From: Candidatus Liptonbacteria bacterium
Lineage (GTDB): Bacteria; Patescibacteriota; Minisyncoccia; UBA6257; 2-01-FULL-56-20
Assembly: GCA_016212635.1 (NCBI GenBank)
Contig: JACRFR010000026.1
Location: 1 to 6,995, forward strand
Reading direction: 5' to 3'
DNA: 6,995 bases
Shown: piece after piece, positions 5,822-6,995 of the stretch
Layout: each line of letters starts with the position of its first letter
How positions within the stretch are numbered: position 1 is the stretch's first letter
Program-made: the position numbers and the translations under genes
The notes under the pieces: generated by a model
What the model was told of the DNA's origin: nothing
Databases searched by the model: none
What the model saw: only the letters and a program-made list of their open reading frames with translations

Positions 5822-5827
5822 ATTGTA
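5822..5827 (-). promoter_or_regulatory. -10 box of lysA, leaderless start predicted
   Basis: TACAAT (five of six) on the minus strand ends six bases before ATG 5815. A start site seven bases downstream would be the A of the ATG itself. The -35 region is weak. Confidence 0.4.
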
Positions 5828-5894
5828 GCCGGTTTTGCTCCACCAAAGAATGCCCCGCGTGAGTTCTGCGGCCGGACTTGCCCCTTCTGCCTAA

Positions 5895-5934
5895 TCACCC
5901 CGTTTCTGGTCCGATCGGACCAGAAACGGGGTGA
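5895..5934. repeat. Perfect 40-base palindrome
   Basis: The two 20-base arms (5895-5914 and 5915-5934) are exact reverse complements with no spacer; the centre is GGTCCGATCGGACC. No T-run follows on either strand, so it is not a standard intrinsic terminator. It lies between the lysA start and the tRNA-Leu promoter. It could be a dispersed repeat, a cruciform former or a protein-binding site. Confidence 0.85.
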
Positions 5935-5976
5935 GGACTAGAATAGGTCGCCGCGACCGAACTAACTCCCAGCCAT

Positions 5977-6005
5977 TTTACATTCTGACTTTAGCAATAT
6001 ACATT
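5977..6005 (+). promoter_or_regulatory. Promoter of tRNA-Leu
   Basis: TTTACA (5977-5982, five of six) and TACATT (6000-6005, four of six) are separated by 17 bases. The predicted start near 6012 lies three bases before the tRNA 5' end, and the region is AT-rich as expected. Confidence 0.55.
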
Positions 6006-6014
6006 TAAATACAT

Positions 6015-6099
6015 GCCGCGGTGGCGAAATTGGCATCCGCGCACGACTTAAGATCGTGTTCCGTAAGGAGTGTGGGTTCGAGTCCCACCCGCGGCACCA
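6015..6099 (+). tRNA. tRNA-Leu(UAA)
   Basis: The acceptor GCCGCGG (6015-6021) pairs with CCGCGGC (6089-6095), followed by discriminator A6096, the identity base for leucine. The anticodon stem is CACGA/TCGTG with loop CTTAAGA and anticodon TAA. A long variable arm marks a class II tRNA. CCA is encoded at 6097-6099, unlike in the other two tRNAs of the window. Confidence 0.97.
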
Positions 6100-6114
6100 G
6101 AATTTGACTTTCGG

Positions 6115-6173
6115 GAATTTGCCCCGCGCGGGCTAATGCCCGCGCTCCGCAGGGCAAAATTCGCTTTTGTTTT
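6115..6173 (+). terminator. Likely intrinsic terminator after tRNA-Leu
   Basis: An outer stem GAATTTGCCC (6115-6124) pairs with GGGCAAAATTC (6152-6162), with one bulge. Inside it, GCGCGGGC (6126-6133) pairs with GCCCGCGC (6138-6145) around a TAAT loop. A T-rich run, TTTTGTTTT (6165-6173), follows on the plus strand. It may also be repeat-derived, since it ends close to the transposase break. Confidence 0.55.
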
Positions 6174-6200
6174 CGCCGTAAAATCCCAAAGTTCGCCCCA

Positions 6201-6836
6201 ATTGATCAGTCCGTGGCGCATATCGATGGCCGCGTGTCTTTTGTAGCCGAACCATATATTTTTCTTGGATTTAGCTCCCCACCTGGCATCTGGGTCGGCC
6301 GCGTATTCAGCCACGTTCTGATTGTTGAGCTTCTCCGCGCCATCTGCGATGGCCCGGTCGCGTTCTGCCCATAAGGCTGTTTTGGTGATGATGGTTGAGG
6401 CATCAATAAAGGTGAAAACATTGCCGAATAGTCCTCGTTCTCTGAGCAGGGTGTTCACCTCCTCGAAAAAACTGCCGATATGCTTGGTGCCGATCCGTTT
6501 GCGCAGTTTGGAAAAGTAGGAGTAGTCCGGGGTTGGTTCCGTGAGCGAGAAACCACAGAACCAACGGACGGCCAGATTCTCTCTTGCGGCTTTCTCCATC
6601 TGCCGGTCAGAGTAGTCCTCCCAGAATTGAATCAGCAGGGCTTTCATGCCTCTCTCCACATCAATACCGGTCGCTCCGAGAGTTGCATAGGCGGCGCGCA
6701 TGGGTTCAATGAGCCTTTTGAAGTCGATGATCTCTTGGAGTTTCCGAAATGGGTGCTGTGTATCAATAATCGAAGCGAACAATTCCTCCTCTGTTGAGAG
6801 GAGCATTCTCATGGTTCTCTCTGCGGGTTTTTGCAT
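6201..6836 (-). pseudogene. IS5-type transposase, 3' truncated
   Basis: From ATG 6836 about 212 residues look like an IS5-group DDE transposase. The N-terminal DUF772-like region runs from HPFRKLQEIIDF to the block RWFCGFSLTEPTPDYSYFSK, which matches the usual RWFLGL...PDHSTFSRFR pattern. FIDASTIITK holds the first catalytic Asp, and GYKRHAAIDMRHGLIN the second. After Asn at 6201-6203 similarity ends. The rest of the open frame runs through the terminator hairpin and antisense tRNA-Leu, so the catalytic Glu region is lost and the enzyme should be inactive. ATG 6812 or 6806 are alternative starts. No terminal inverted repeat or target duplication is visible. The break next to a tRNA and a palindrome suggests deletion or repeat insertion. 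Confidence 0.8.
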
Positions 6837-6862
6837 GGTTTTGAGCGGCACTGTAGTATTTT

Positions 6863-6994
6863 CTAATCGACAAATGAGCCCGAAATAGCCTGGGCGTAGA
6901 TGGTCGGTAATTGAGGCTTGAAATGGATGGTTTTGAATAATTCGGCCTTGGCTTTTTGCATGGCAACAGCACACTCGTTATCGCTTTGCCCCAA
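6863..6994 (-). CDS. Possible C-terminal fragment of a gene continuing past the window
   Basis: On the minus strand one frame is open from the window edge to TAG at 6863-6865, giving 43 residues that end ...TIYAQAISGSFVD. The composition is protein-like, with an amphipathic Ala/Lys-rich stretch, but I do not recognise it. It ends 26 bases before the transposase start. It overlaps other open frames of similar length, so it may be chance. Confidence 0.25.
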   Translation of the reverse strand: MGQSDNECAVAMQKAKAELFKTIHFKPQLPTIYAQAISGSFVD

Positions 6995-6995
6995 G

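Noticed and set aside
5895..5934. Intrinsic terminator for lysA or tRNA-Leu
   Set aside because: It lies upstream of both genes and has no T-run on either strand.
4655..5941. Plus-strand open frames over lysA
   Set aside because: They overlap a complete LysA with all catalytic motifs and have no recognisable domain.
6048..6200. C-terminal part of the long transposase open frame
   Set aside because: It runs through a hairpin and antisense tRNA-Leu, giving the familiar GGTRTHTP artefact, with no transposase similarity.
6837..6974. Upstream start of the transposase at 6974
   Set aside because: The first 46 residues do not look like the family's N-terminus, and several in-frame ATGs lie closer to the conserved region.

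Overview
The window reads like the genome of a Patescibacteria/CPR bacterium, probably Parcubacteria-like. This is an inference from gene content and style, since no rRNA is present. The clues are a short IF2 without the long N-terminal extension, an AsnRS-like synthetase without a tRNA-binding domain, compact genes with no clear Shine-Dalgarno sequences, -10 boxes placed almost on the start codons, tRNAs scattered between protein genes, and many palindromic repeats between and inside genes.

Layout: 1-245 is repeat-rich and has no gene. 246-1259 (+) encodes a class II synthetase core of AsnRS type, probably an asparagine synthetase. 1260-1427 is repeat-like spacer. A minus-strand block follows (read right to left): tRNA-Ser(GCU) at 2105-2190, two strong hairpins, a GIY-YIG domain protein (1729-1986), and a small single-pass membrane protein broken by a -1 frameshift (1428-1672). 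Divergently from tRNA-Ser, infB (2258-3901) and rbfA (4013-4363) run on the plus strand, a typical translation/ribosome-assembly pair. tRNA-Cys(GCA) follows at 4424-4496. lysA (diaminopimelate decarboxylase) lies on the minus strand (4586-5815). Behind its start are a perfect 40-bp palindrome, tRNA-Leu(UAA) at 6015-6099 with its own promoter and a likely terminator, and a truncated IS5-type transposase (6201-6836, minus). A possible C-terminal fragment of another gene touches the right edge.

The most interesting pattern is that palindromic repeat DNA appears in frame inside two housekeeping genes. IF2 carries about 60-65 extra residues between switch I and the DTPGH motif, encoded by a nested inverted repeat. 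LysA carries 11 extra residues in the conserved stretch just after the PLP lysine, encoded by a smaller palindrome. The infB insert shares short modules with the intergenic repeats at the left edge. This resembles the Rickettsia palindromic elements, which insert in frame into protein genes. The second notable item is the frameshifted small membrane protein gene, which single-frame ORF calling misses.
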